A DNA stretch of 64,000 bases from Cyprinodon diabolis (taxonomy: Eukaryota > Chordata > Actinopteri > Cyprinodontiformes > Cyprinodontidae). Below the pieces are notes generated by a model. It did no database searches, was not told the DNA's origin, and saw only the letters and a list, made by a program, of their open reading frames with translations. The stretch spans positions 3,483,815 through 3,547,814 of the forward strand of contig CM060081.1 in NCBI GenBank assembly GCA_030533445.1. Reading direction: 5' to 3'. Position numbers and translations under genes: made by a program. Shown here piece after piece: positions 13,301 through 22,687 of the stretch; within the stretch, counting starts at the first letter, position 1; each line of letters begins with the position of its first letter.

Positions 13301-16300
13301 TCGGGAAAATATATATATATTTTCAGTTCTGGGCAGTTTCCCACGTAGTTCTAACGATTGAGAGAAAAATGCTGAGGGGCCAGAAACTTCAAAGTAATAA
13401 CTCAGGTTAAAGCAGGAAACGGTGGGGGGGCATTTATTTATTTGTTATATTTTTTCTGGTCACTTTAGTTTATTCTTTGTCAGTATTTAATAACATAACC
13501 CAGGTCTCTTAAGTTATTTTCTTTAAAACAATTCTGTTATGGTTAAAAAAGTTGGTTATATAAAGATTTAATTCGAAGTCTGTGTTTGTGTTTTTTATTA
13601 AAATTAAATCATTTAGCAATATTATAAAAAGTCCAGGCAGAGCTGCACATAAAATATGGTTTCAAATCTTTTCAATAATTATCGATATCGATCAATATGC
13701 ATTTTTTTATCGATAAGCTTTTTTTCTATATCGCCCAGCTCTAGGTCAGATGTTGTGGTTTTAACTCTGCGATTGGTCAGATGTTGTGGTTTTACCTTGG
13801 CGATAGGTCAAGTGTTGAGGTTTTGCTTCAGCGATGGGTCAGGTGTTGAGGTTTAACCTCAGCGATGGCTCAGGTGTTGAGGTTTTAACTCTGTGCTGGG
13901 TCAGATGTTGAGGTTTTACCACGACGATGTGTCATATGTTGAGGTTTTATCTCGGCTATGGGTCAGGTGTTGAGGTTTTACCCTAGCGATAGGTCAGGTG
14001 TTGAAGTTTTAACTTGGTGATGGCTCAGGTGTTGAGGTTTTAATACTGCGATGGGACAGATGTTGGGGTTTTACCTCGGCGATGTGTCATATGTTGAGGT
14101 TTTACCTCAGCTGTGGGTCAGATGTTGAGGTTTTACCTCAACCATGTGTCATATGTTGTGGTTTTACCTCAGCAATGGGTCAGATGTTGGGGTTTTACCT
14201 CGGCGATGTGTCATATGTTGAGGTTTTACCTCAGTGGTGGGTCAGATGTTGAGGTTTTACCTCAACCATGTGTCATATGTTGAGGTTTTAGCTCGACGAT
14301 GTGTCAGATGTTGAGGTTTTACCTCGACCATGTCTCATATGTTGAGGTTTTACCTCGCTGATGTGTCAGATGTTGAGGTTTTACCTCGACCATGTCTGAT
14401 ATGTTGAGGTTTTACCTCTGCGATGTGTCAGATGTTGAGGTTTTACCTCGACCATGTCTCATATGTTGAGGTTTTACCTCGGTGATGTGTCAGATGTTGA
14501 GGTGTTACCTCGACCATGTGTCATATGTTGAGGTTTTAGCTCGACCATGTGTCATATGTTGAGGTTTTACCTCGGTGACTTGTCAGATGTTGAGGTGTTA
14601 CCTCGACCATGTGTCATATGTTGAGGTTTTACCTCGGGGATGTGTCAGATGTTGAGGTTTTACCTCGACCATGTGTCAGATGTTGAGGTTTTACCTCGAC
14701 CATGTGTCATATGTTGAGGTTTTACCTCGACCATGTGTCATATGTTGAGGTTTTACCTCGGCGATGGGTCAGATGTTGAGGTTTTACCTCGGCGATGGGT
14801 CAGATGTTGAGGTTTTATCTTGGCGATGGGTCAGATGTTGAGGTTTTACCTCGGCGATGGGTCCGATGTTGTGGTTTTACCTCGGGGATGTGTCAGATGT
14901 TGAGGTTTTACCTCGACCATGTGTCAGATGTTGAGGTTTTACCTCGACCATGTGTCAGATGTTGAGGTTTTACCTCGGCGATGGGTCAGATGTTGAGGTT
15001 TTACCTCGGCGATGGGTCAGATGTTGTGGTTTTACCTCGGGGATGTGTCAGATGTTAAGGTTTTACCTCGACCATGTGTTAGATGTTGAGGTTTTACCTC
15101 GGCGATGGGTCAGATGTTGAGGTTTTACCTCGGCGATGGGTCATATGTTGAGGTTTTACCTCAGCTGTGGGTCAGATGTTGAGGTTTTACCTCAACCATG
15201 TGTCATATGTTGTGGTTTTACCTCAGCAATGGGTCAGATGTTGGGGTTTTACCTCGGCGATGTGTCATATGTTGAGGTTTTACCTCGGGGATGTGTCAGA
15301 TGTTAAGGTTTTACCTCGACCATGTGTCAGATGTTGAGGTTTTACCTCGGCGATGGGTCAGATGTTGAGGTTTTACCTCGGCGATGGGTCAGATGTTGAG
15401 GTTTTACCTCGGCGATGGGTCATATGTTGAGGTTTTACCTCGGCGATGGGTCAGATGTGGTTTTACCTCGGCGATGGGTCAGATGTTGAGGTTTTACCTC
15501 GGCGATGGGTCAGATGTTGAGGTTTTACCTCGGCGATGGGTCAGATGTGGTTTTACCTCGGCGATGGGTCATATCTTGCATTTCTAGGTCCTGGGCCGAA
15601 GTATTAAATTTGTCTGTTGTTTGAAGGCACTGGGCCAAGCAGACCTAAACAAAAATTAACTTCAGTCCAACAAACCAAAAAGTCGCTACAAAAACTTGAA
15701 ATCTTTGTTCGTTACTTAAACAAAAACGTTTCACTCTTAACTTGAACTTGTTCAATAGTTGTAGAACAATATGCCTTAGGAATGAAGGTACCACCTCATT
15801 CAGCAAATGTAATGCCATCTGTTCAGCACAATAACTCTTCTTGGGAAAACCTCTGTGAGCTTCAAAGTGTGTTTTCATAATTTAGGTCTTTTTGAATGTT
15901 TCCATTTTCATCAACCTCTCCGTACTTCAAGGTGTGTCTAAAAAGGTTTGATGAAGATGAGGCTTTATATGTGGCTCTTCAACCTAATTTTCATGAATAC
16001 AGAACTTGCTGCTCCTTGGATTATTTGTCTGTTTTTTTTTCAGGTTAGGCTGAGTCCGTCTTAGGTGTAAACATCAACCTGATGCAGCTGCAGCTGATTT
16101 TTGCTGTTGATTTAGTTTTTTTACTTGATGATGCTGCTGAATTAAACTTATTTTGCTTTCATCTGCATAAAAAATCCCTTGTGATAAGAGCAAGGATTAA
16201 CATCTTCATCTTTGTGATGTTTTGATCTTCAGAACCAAGCAGAGAGGGAGCAGCTCCCGCTTCGTCCGGGGACCCTATCCAAACTCAGAGCCCACATCGA

Positions 16301-16364
16301 GGCTGTCATCCTGGCCTTACCAGAGGACCTACAGGGCATCCTCCACAAGCCCCCCACCTCATGA
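1375..16364 (+). CDS. dennd6a: DENN domain-containing protein 6A, 3' fourteen exons (5' partial)
   Basis: Coding exons: 1375-1480, 2415-2494, 2793-2852, 2937-2992, 3497-3619, 5727-5822, 7004-7098, 8523-8588, 8687-8751, 11221-11310, 11400-11563, 11650-11752, 11863-11937, 16233-16364. All join in phase to 436 residues ending in TGA; the human protein is about 608, so roughly 170 N-terminal residues lie off the left edge. Diagnostic stretches are [82 protein letters not shown] and [12 protein letters not shown]. These favour DENND6A over DENND6B. The family protein is a guanine nucleotide exchange factor for Rab14 in endocytic recycling. The cDENN and dDENN parts are present; uDENN is off-window. 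The acceptor at 7004 is weak. The last intron (4.3 kb) carries a minisatellite and a hAT insertion. No frame lesion is seen. Confidence 0.95.
1787..1821. repeat. TA dinucleotide microsatellite
   Basis: Short, imperfect (TA)n run inside a dennd6a intron. It explains the tyrosine/isoleucine-rich frames predicted on both strands here. Confidence 0.85.
3223..3392. mobile_element. Small MITE with a 'gggcatacactgta' terminus
   Basis: The left end reads taaagcggggcatacactgt and the right end is its approximate inverse (tacactctatgccctgctta), about 170 bp in all. A/T-rich bases flank both ends, and a TTA-type target is possible but not provable. A related left terminus occurs at about 8908 (aagccgggcgtacactgtgc) without a visible right partner, so the family has at least one other, truncated copy in this gene. 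Confidence 0.55.
3780..5492 (-). mobile_element. piggyBac-like element, internally deleted, with transposase N-terminus remnant
   Basis: Termini are inverted: cactaggactccc at the left and gggagttctagtg at the right. The flanks are TTAA (3780-3783) and TTAG (5489-5492), consistent with a TTAA target with one mutation. Just inside both ends is a small palindrome built on ccgtcaa/ttgacgg. On the minus strand at 5178-4867 an open frame starts [14 protein letters not shown] and continues into a long Asp/Glu/Ser-rich stretch (DSDSESEDE), the usual acidic N-terminus of vertebrate piggyBac transposases. The catalytic region is absent. The element lies in the dennd6a intron between exons 3619 and 5727. 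Confidence 0.7.
6436..6640 (+). repeat. LINE-derived 3' tail fragment
   Basis: Contains a common fish LINE 3' segment (gccccagggcagctgtggct, then a gtgtgtgagtgtgtgaatag stretch and a gtaaagagctctgg ending). Such tails occur in L2/CR1-like elements. Only the 3' untranslated part is present, with no reverse transcriptase motif. Confidence 0.5.
7679..8377. mobile_element. Non-autonomous hAT element, 699 bp, perfect 8-bp target duplication
   Basis: Begins tagggatgcacgatattggg and ends atatcgggcatcccta. It is flanked on both sides by aaagttag (7671-7678 and 8378-8385). Internal sequence is rich in gccgatat/atatcggc motifs near both ends and has no coding remnant. The 8-bp duplication and TAGGG termini fit hAT. 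It lies in the dennd6a intron between exons ending 7098 and starting 8523, ending about 145 bp before the acceptor. Confidence 0.85.
9834..10728 (-). mobile_element. hAT element copy 1, 895 bp, with BED-finger remnant
   Basis: Termini are tagggctgggcgata and tatcgcccagcccta, an exact inverted pair, flanked by acttgcag on both sides (9826-9833, 10729-10736). Internal sequence matches the element at 12794-13743 in opposite orientation. On the minus strand near 10470-10360 a frame resembles the start of a hAT BED zinc finger (Phe-Gly-Ser then a Lys/Thr-rich run and a Cys near the end), disrupted by frame breaks. A (TA)n run lies at about 10255-10297. The element is dead and non-autonomous. Confidence 0.9.
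12745..15575 (+). repeat. 31-bp intronic minisatellite, about 60 units, split by a hAT insertion
   Basis: The unit is gatgggtcagatgttgaggt followed by tttacctcggc. Adjacent gatgttg blocks at 15361 and 15392 give the 31-bp period. Variant units (tcatatg, cgaccatgtg, ctgtgggtc) alternate in the middle and units become nearly uniform at the right end. About one and a half units lie left of the hAT element (12745-12793); the rest lie at 13744-15575. It occupies the last dennd6a intron. Frames through it are periodic and non-coding. Confidence 0.95.
12794..13743 (+). mobile_element. hAT element copy 2, 950 bp, inserted in the minisatellite
   Basis: Termini are tagggctgggcgata and tatcgcccagctcta, flanked by ggtcagat on both sides (12786-12793, 13744-13751), which is itself part of the 31-bp satellite unit. 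Internally, plus-strand codons around 13070-13240 give a recognisable BED finger in broken frames: a Ser-Asp-Lys stretch, [19 protein letters not shown], then His-Leu-Ser-Arg-Ser-His. The rest of the transposase is missing. It is an inverted copy of 9834-10728. Confidence 0.9.
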
Positions 16365-18179
16365 TCCTCCTATGTTTAGCCTTTCAGGAGGTAATAGGTC
16401 TGTTGTAGGTGGGGCTGGGGGCTCACTGAGCTCTGGGATCATGTGGTTTAAATCGAAATACTGGACGGCCTAGAGCTGCAAGATGAAGTCATATGGAACG
16501 GAGAGAAAGGAGAGCTGTATGGACTCAAGTTCTCGCACAGTTCACTACTAACCCTGAGCCGGGTGGGGGGATTAACGGCCCCCAGCTGACTTTTTTTACT
16601 CTCTGATTTTTAACTTCAGAACATTTTTGTTTTTTAATTTTGACCTTTTGCCATCGGGCTGTTCCAGCCTAACAGTTTTCGGTTTTCATCGATTGTTGTA
16701 AAGAAGTGCTGTTCATCGCCACCAGGACCAGGGAGTCCTACCCTCACAAACACTGATTAATGCAAACGAACTAAACCGAGGAGAGCCAAGAAGTGCATTA
16801 TATTTATATTTCACTAAGATCTTCATCTTTTTAACACCTTAAACCCAAACAGCATCCAGAACCAGCACCCCTGATATAATCAGCACAAATCTGCTGCTGT
16901 AAAGCGTCGCTCAGGGGCCCATCACACCGCTACCAGTCTCACATATCTCTGCAAAGGAAGCTACAACTGGTCGAGGATCTCTGCAAATATATCCTGCAAC
17001 CTGCTAAGTGCAAATTTTACTGGGTTTTTCTGTGTAATTTTAACTGATCTGAGTCCAGCTTAATACGGTGGGTGAGGGGGAAGAATATATGATATATGGC
17101 AATATATATGATTTCATAGCAAAAAAGGTTCTGCAAATCAAGACTAACACACAAAAGAAAAAAAAATCACACAGAAAAAATGTTGCAAAGGAAAAAAGTT
17201 GTGATCACAGAAAAGTGGAAAGAACCTGTGGGCTAAATTCAAATGGTATTTGCTAACAAACACACAAAAATGCATCGCATCCAACTCGCACCATTGGAGA
17301 CGGACCCAAAAGAGACTGGCCGCCCAATCACATTGTAGAATTATGATTGTAGGCGGGACATACATGCTGAGCCCACAGCTAAATGAAACAAACATGGCGG
17401 TGCAGGAGGATGTAGTATAGCTGCTGCTTTCACATCTTTTTGTCATCTTTGAAAGAGGAACTGCAGGAGCATAAAGTTGGTTTGGTTTTAAATGGCTTTT
17501 TTTCATGGGTTACAGTTATTGGCTAGAACAACACTTTAATAGGAGGGTCCTAGGTCTTACTCCGCATAATCAGCCGGAGAGCTTCTGTATATTCTCCTTT
17601 CCTAGAACAGATTGGATGGGAAGTGGCCCAGATTAATGAGTGGTGAAAATGATTAATCTGGCTGTCTGGTTAGCAAGCGCATAACCTGCTCCAACCAGAA
17701 ATGATGCAAAAACACACAACGCATGCAAAGGAAACATACTGCAAATAGCAAAAGTACTGCAAGAGAAGAAGAGCTACAAATTAGCTTCATGTAGCAGAAG
17801 TGCTCCGTACACTAGGGGGAGCCGTGGCGCTCATAGATTAGGAGATTAATCGATTGAGAGGAAACCTTCCCTCCAGATGTCGTCTCTCCACCATCCTCTT
17901 TCTCGAGTGGGAACGAATCTGTTGCCGAAACGGCATAATTGATATTTGGTTATCTGTATAAAGTTGAGAGAAAAAGCCTTTGGCTTTATTATTATTTTTT
18001 TCCTAATGAATGTTGAACTAGATGAAAAAAGACTTTATAAAAAGCTGTAAGACAAGGGCTGTTCTAATTATAATACATCTAGACTTTGCACCCGTTTCTT
18101 GTCTTCGGAGGGTAAAATTTTTTCGGGTCAAGGTTAAGGATTCAATTCTGATTATTCGAAATATTTTGACTGACTAGCA
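16365..18179 (+). other. dennd6a 3' flank / probable 3' UTR, no further gene seen
   Basis: After the dennd6a stop there is ordinary A/T-rich sequence. I saw no canonical AATAAA close to the stop, and the first good one is near 19864, so the 3' UTR could be long. A block at about 17060-17800 has A-rich direct and inverted similarity at its ends (caaaaacacacaa-type motifs) and may be an old element. No coding exon was recognised. Confidence 0.4.
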
Positions 18180-18405
18180 CAGGGGTGGGCAATTCCAGTT
18201 CCTGGGGGCCGGTATCCTGCATCTTTTAGATGTGCCTTTGGTTCAACACACCTGAATCAGGTACTCAGATAATTGGGAGGACTCTGCAGGAACCGACTGC
18301 ATACTGAGGAGGTAACTCAGCCATTTGATTCAGGTGTGTTGGACCAAGGATGGATCTAAAAGTTGCAGGATACCGGCCCCCAGGAACTGGAATTGCCCAC
18401 CCCTG
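18180..18405. mobile_element. hAT-type MITE, 226 bp, perfect 8-bp target duplication
   Basis: Long terminal inverted repeats: the left end caggggtgggcaattccagt is the exact inverse of the right end actggaattgcccacccctg, and the match continues for about 40 bp. Flanked by gactagca at 18172-18179 and 18406-18413. No coding sequence. Confidence 0.9.
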
Positions 18406-18559
18406 GACTAGCATTAAAACTAAAACCAATCTGAGCAAAATTATCTCAGTAATATTAAAAAGGTTTTGACCTGGAGACAAAGTTAACCACCTGTTGAAAC
18501 TCAGCCAGCCTTTTGACAGATTATGGATTAAAGTCATCCAGCCCTGGGTTATATAGCAC

Positions 18560-18920
18560 TAGGGCTTAAACTAACGATAATCGATTAATCTGTTGATTAT
18601 TTTTCGATTAATCAATTAATATTCAGATAGCCAAAGGTTTCTTAAAGGAGACTTTATACAAAATGAAACCAGGTGAAAATAAAACTTCGACTTGAGGAGT
18701 TCTGGATAGAGCATGTCGACAGATTAAAATGTTTTTTTATCTTAAATGCAAAATTGTTACATATTTATTTTTACAATTTCGAATAATTCGAAAGTGGGTC
18801 AGTCTTGGAGCTAGACATTTTTTTAATCTGTATGCTCCAATTAAACATCTTTTACTAAATTAGTTGACTATTTCAATAATCAATTAATCACAATTATTCC
18901 TATTCATTTTTTCAGCCCTT
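18560..18920. mobile_element. Probable hAT-derived element with aatcgattaat core
   Basis: The left end tagggcttaaactaacgata and the right end ending ttcagccctt are an imperfect inverted pair, with repeated aatcgattaat/aatcaattaat blocks near both ends. A target duplication is not clear. A fragment of the same kind lies at about 45393-45480. Confidence 0.55.
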
Positions 18921-18939
18921 TTATGGACTAAATCTGCCA

Positions 18940-19925
18940 TGGGTCAAATGATGGAATTAGGAAATAGTTTCTGTACAACCTTAAGAAAATGTGGTTTAAG
19001 AGGAAAAACTCAATTTATCCCAAAACGCCTGAGGCTCAAGCAGCAAGTTAAACAAGACCTTATTCAGATTATTTAAACTTAACATTATTTTAAAATTTGA
19101 CATTATTATTTTAAAATAATGTAATTTCTTTTTTTGCATTATTTTAAACTAAGACCAGAATTTCAGATAATTTATGCTTCCTAAAGGTAAATGATATTAC
19201 ACCCTAATAACATCACAAACGTTTGTTAGAGAGAAAAAAGTTGACCTCGCATACGAAATGCTTTAAACTATACATTTTAAATGTATCAGTAATCTTGGCT
19301 TTTATCATGAGAATCGAGCCGCGGAAAAGAGAAATGTCCCTGAAAGAAAAGAAGCGTGTATTCCAGTGATGTTGAATGTTGCTGCGTACGGCAGAGAGTT
19401 TCTCAGGATGAGCCGCCTCCCATCTGCAGCCTTGTGGAGGAAACTGATGCCTTAAAATGGGAGCATGACCAAAGACCAAGCTGATTTGAAAACAGAGATT
19501 TTCTCAGTTTGTACATAAAACTGACCTAAAAATCACTTCTGACCATAAAGATAAGCCTGTTAAACTCAGACAAAAAGGGAAGAGGATTACTGCTTTATGT
19601 CTCAGCTCATGAACTACAACCTGTGGATAAAGATCTAATGTTTGAATTTGGTGTATTTTATTGTTAACCAGCTAAACAGCAAAATGATGTGTCGGCATTG
19701 AATAACTGAAGAACTCCAAGAGCTGGAGGTTTATAGCTAATGTTTGCTTTAACGTGAATTTTAAAGAAAACAGCGTTTTTAAAACCACTGATTCACTCTG
19801 TAAAATGAAAGATTTCAAGTATGATATGTAAAAAACCTCTATGAACAACTATGACAGCAATAACAAATAAAAACTTGATAAATCTTCTGTTGCTGTTGGC
19901 TTTCAGTGCTTTTTAGAATCCTTTA
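18940..19925. other. A/T-rich intergenic stretch, nothing recognised
   Basis: No exon, RNA gene or bounded repeat was recognised. A small A/T hairpin (attattttaaaa type) lies near 19083-19120 and an AATAAA at about 19864 could serve as a distal dennd6a polyadenylation signal. Confidence 0.4.
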
Positions 19926-19929
19926 TTGG

Positions 19930-20260
19930 TCTTTCCGTAAATTCAAAAAATATCCACTGGACTTGGTTTCCAAGATTTGAAGACGTTTCTCCACCTCTCC
20001 AGGAAGCTTTCTCAATTCAAATGTCTGGATCCGCAGTGAGTTTGAGTCTTTATATAGACAAAGCCTTGTATTGCTTGGAAACATGCAAATGGTAACCGAT
20101 GAATGGGTCGTTTGGTTCCATCGTTAGCCTGTAATATCTGAACCTGTCTATGATTCTGAGGGTCGGTCGTTAAAGGGGGGATTGTCTCCTTTAACGACCG
20201 ACCCTCTGAATCATACACTTGCTCTCCTGCCAAAGCACCTACCTGTGACAGTAAACAACT
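19930..20260 (-). repeat. Dispersed repeat family (copy 1) with internal palindrome
   Basis: Contains the block 'gacttggtttccaagatttg aagacgtttctcc', also present in inverted sense at about 59980-60040 and 61720-61800 (tggatgggaa / aaacgtcttc / aagtccagtggattgttt). At 20158-20213 two arms of about 21 nt built on gggtcggtcgttaaa and its inverse form a hairpin. These tails are common in fish genomes; I did not assign the family. Confidence 0.5.
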
Positions 20261-20867
20261 CAAGGAACTAAAGAATTAATACAATGTTAACTACGTAAAT
20301 GATGCATGCAGTATATTTAGCCCTTCCTTGTCATGCACATCATTGTGACGGTTGGCATATGGTGTAATTTTCTGTTTCTTCAAACTGTAAAATCCTTCCA
20401 ACAAACTAAATGATAATAAAACTAAAATGTTTTCTTTAAACCAAACTACAATGTTCCTCTTATATTTGCCGAATTTATGTTTGAATATTTTGCAAAAATA
20501 TGTTGCGGTGCATGATGGCTTTTGCATCTAAAGGCTAATGTTTCCTGTCTTACGTGCATTGTTGCCAGGTTGGGAAAAATCCCAAGTTTAGGATGGCCGT
20601 CTATGTGTAAAAAAAATTTTTTCTCTAGATGTATGGCCTAAGATCAAAAGACTTTGGTTCAAATTGGGTGAGATTTGGTATAGTCAGGCGATTTATGAAA
20701 TTTCTTTGGGCTGGAAAATGTGAGTCAGTGACATCTGGCAACCCTGCTGATGTGGTGAGTGCGGACTTTACACAGCAGCTGTGACGTTACGCAAAGCTAG
20801 TGAAACCGCTTTATAGAAGTCTTGGTAATGGTGGTCGTGTGATGCTTGCAGATAGATTGGTTAATCC

Positions 20868-20922
20868 AGAATGTGTATTCGTATTGTGTTTCACGCATTT
20901 GACTGTGAAACACAATACACGG
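20868..20922. repeat. Short hairpin
   Basis: The arms tattgtgtttcac and gtgaaacacaata are perfect inverses separated by about 10 nt. No protein or RNA family is suggested. Confidence 0.6.
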
Positions 20923-21489
20923 GGGTGGGGTAGATTGAAAAATGCCATGGCTGAAAGTCGTTCCCAATCCAAACTTGGTTGCAGGCTATACATCCTTCCT
21001 CTGCCACAAAGTCTGCCAACTCTGCAAAACCTGGATCCAACATTTTAGTGACATGACGATTCCAGCGTGTCAGAAAGTCTGATTTTCTCTTGATTTAAGT
21101 GACTCCTTCAGTCCAATCTTTGGACAACTGTTTAGTTTTCCCCAAAAGGCTCTTTGTACCACGAATGTGTGACCATGAGTTTGTTCAGTACAAGCCTGTT
21201 TGTAGGCTTCCTCATCACTTCCATAGAATGTTCCTTCTAGGATGCTTCTACGAAATCTATTTTTTTAAATTAAACAACTTTTGAGTCGGATCTGAACAAC
21301 TGTTTTAAATTGGCATCTTAAAGCAGGTGCTCCACAAATCTAAGGGGATCTCCTGTAAATGGCTTTTGTGCTGGAAGTCTAGTCAAAGGAAGGGACTCCG
21401 CTTGAAAAAGAGCACGGGGGGATTTACCATTAGGCAATACTAGGCAGTTGCCTTGGGCCCCAAGTTCATGGAAATCAGAAAATGGTTTC

Positions 21490-21657
21490 AGTAGTTGTTC
21501 ACGTACTGTAAAAATAAATAGATGTAAAATGATCCACATGTTGCTCATATTAAACAAACCAAAAACAAATCTCATATCCTGAGATTTCCTTGTTTAATAT
21601 GAGCAACATGTGGATCATTTTACATCTATTTATTTTTACTGTAGGTGAACAACTACT
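21490..21657. repeat. Near-perfect inverted repeat, arms of about 66 bp
   Basis: Sequence 21490-21556 (around gatgtaaaatgatccacatg) is repeated in inverse at 21591-21657 with very few differences and a spacer of about 35 bp. The transcript would fold into a long hairpin. It lies in the spacer between dennd6a and the 3' end of the pentraxin gene. No coding content. Confidence 0.85.
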
Positions 21658-21699
21658 GAAATAAACAAAAACAAATCTCATATCTCATATCCTGCTGCT

Positions 21700-22040
21700 C
21701 AGTGGCGCAGTCGGTAGCACTGTTGCCTTGCAGCAAGAAGGTTCTGGGTTTGATTCCTGTCTTTCTGCATGGAGTTTGCATGTTCTCCCTGAGCATGTGT
21801 AGGTTCTCTCCAGGTACTCCGGCTTCCTCCCACAGTCCAAAAACATGACTGTTGGGTTAATTGACTTGTCTAAATTCTCCGTAGGTGTGAATGGTTGTTT
21901 GTCTCTGTGTTGCCCTGCGATGGACCGGCGACCTGTCCAGGGTGGACCCCCCCTCTCGCCCATTGACTGCTGGAGATAGGCACCAGCACCCCTCGCGACC
22001 CCACTCGGGACAAGCGTGTCAGATAATGGATGGATATCTC
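21700..22040 (+). mobile_element. tRNA-derived SINE with LINE-like tail, nearly full length
   Basis: The head gtggcgcagtcggtagcac plus ggttctgggtttgattcc has the spacing of the A and B boxes of a tRNA-type RNA polymerase III promoter. The body (catgttctccctgagcatgt) and the tail (ggaccggcgacctgtccagg, ending ataatggatggat) are typical of abundant fish SINEs that share an L2-type 3' end. About 340 bp, terminated by a ggat-type simple repeat. Confidence 0.8.
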
Positions 22041-22681
22041 ATATCCTGTCAAAAAGTGCCAATCGTTCTTCAATAACATCCGGACTTGCAATGTTTATTT
22101 TTAAAAGCTGATGTGTTTAACGGACCTAGTGAATGATTTTTCTTTTTTAAGCACAAAAATCGGACTAAATCAGGAAATAAAACAACATGATTGGCTGTAA
22201 TCTAAGTTTACTGAGCAAAACCTGCTCCCAACTACTTTAGCTGGTGACTGAAACTGAGATTAAGGAAATTCCCTCCCTGACCACTTAAATGACAACGCAA
22301 ATCTGAATGTTTTATGTTTGAATGAGTTTTATGCATCTTCTTGTTTGTTTGTGAGGGAATTTAACACAGGAGCAATTTATTTCTGCTTTATTATAATTGA
22401 TACAAGAAAAGATGTAAGAAAACGAAGCAACTAACCACTGCTCCCATGTATTTAAGAAAAAAAATAAAATTTAGTGTTAAGTAAAGAATAATTAACAAAC
22501 CAGTTTTCTTGTCAGAAATCACTTTATTAAACCAATTTAAAGGTAATATTAGTGTTGAAAACAAACACAAACCCTTGAATAATATGATTGAACATTACGA
22601 ATAAAAATTATTCTGTGAATATTTTGATCAGAAAAGATTTAATGGATAACCCAGATGTTCAGATAGGATGATTTGAATTGT

Positions 22682-22687
22682 TTTTAT
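22682..22687 (-). terminator. AATAAA polyadenylation signal of the pentraxin-domain gene
   Basis: Read on the minus strand, AATAAA starts on the last base of the TAA stop. It implies a very short 3' UTR and supports 22687 as the true gene end. Confidence 0.65.

Noticed and set aside
12745..15575. CRISPR-like regular repeats
   Set aside because: Units are head-to-tail with no unique spacers, inside a vertebrate intron; it is a minisatellite. The same applies to 47693-50740.
1375..16364. Assignment of the first gene to DENND6B
   Set aside because: Stretches such as [23 protein letters not shown] and [10 protein letters not shown] agree with DENND6A, and DENND6B differs at these positions.
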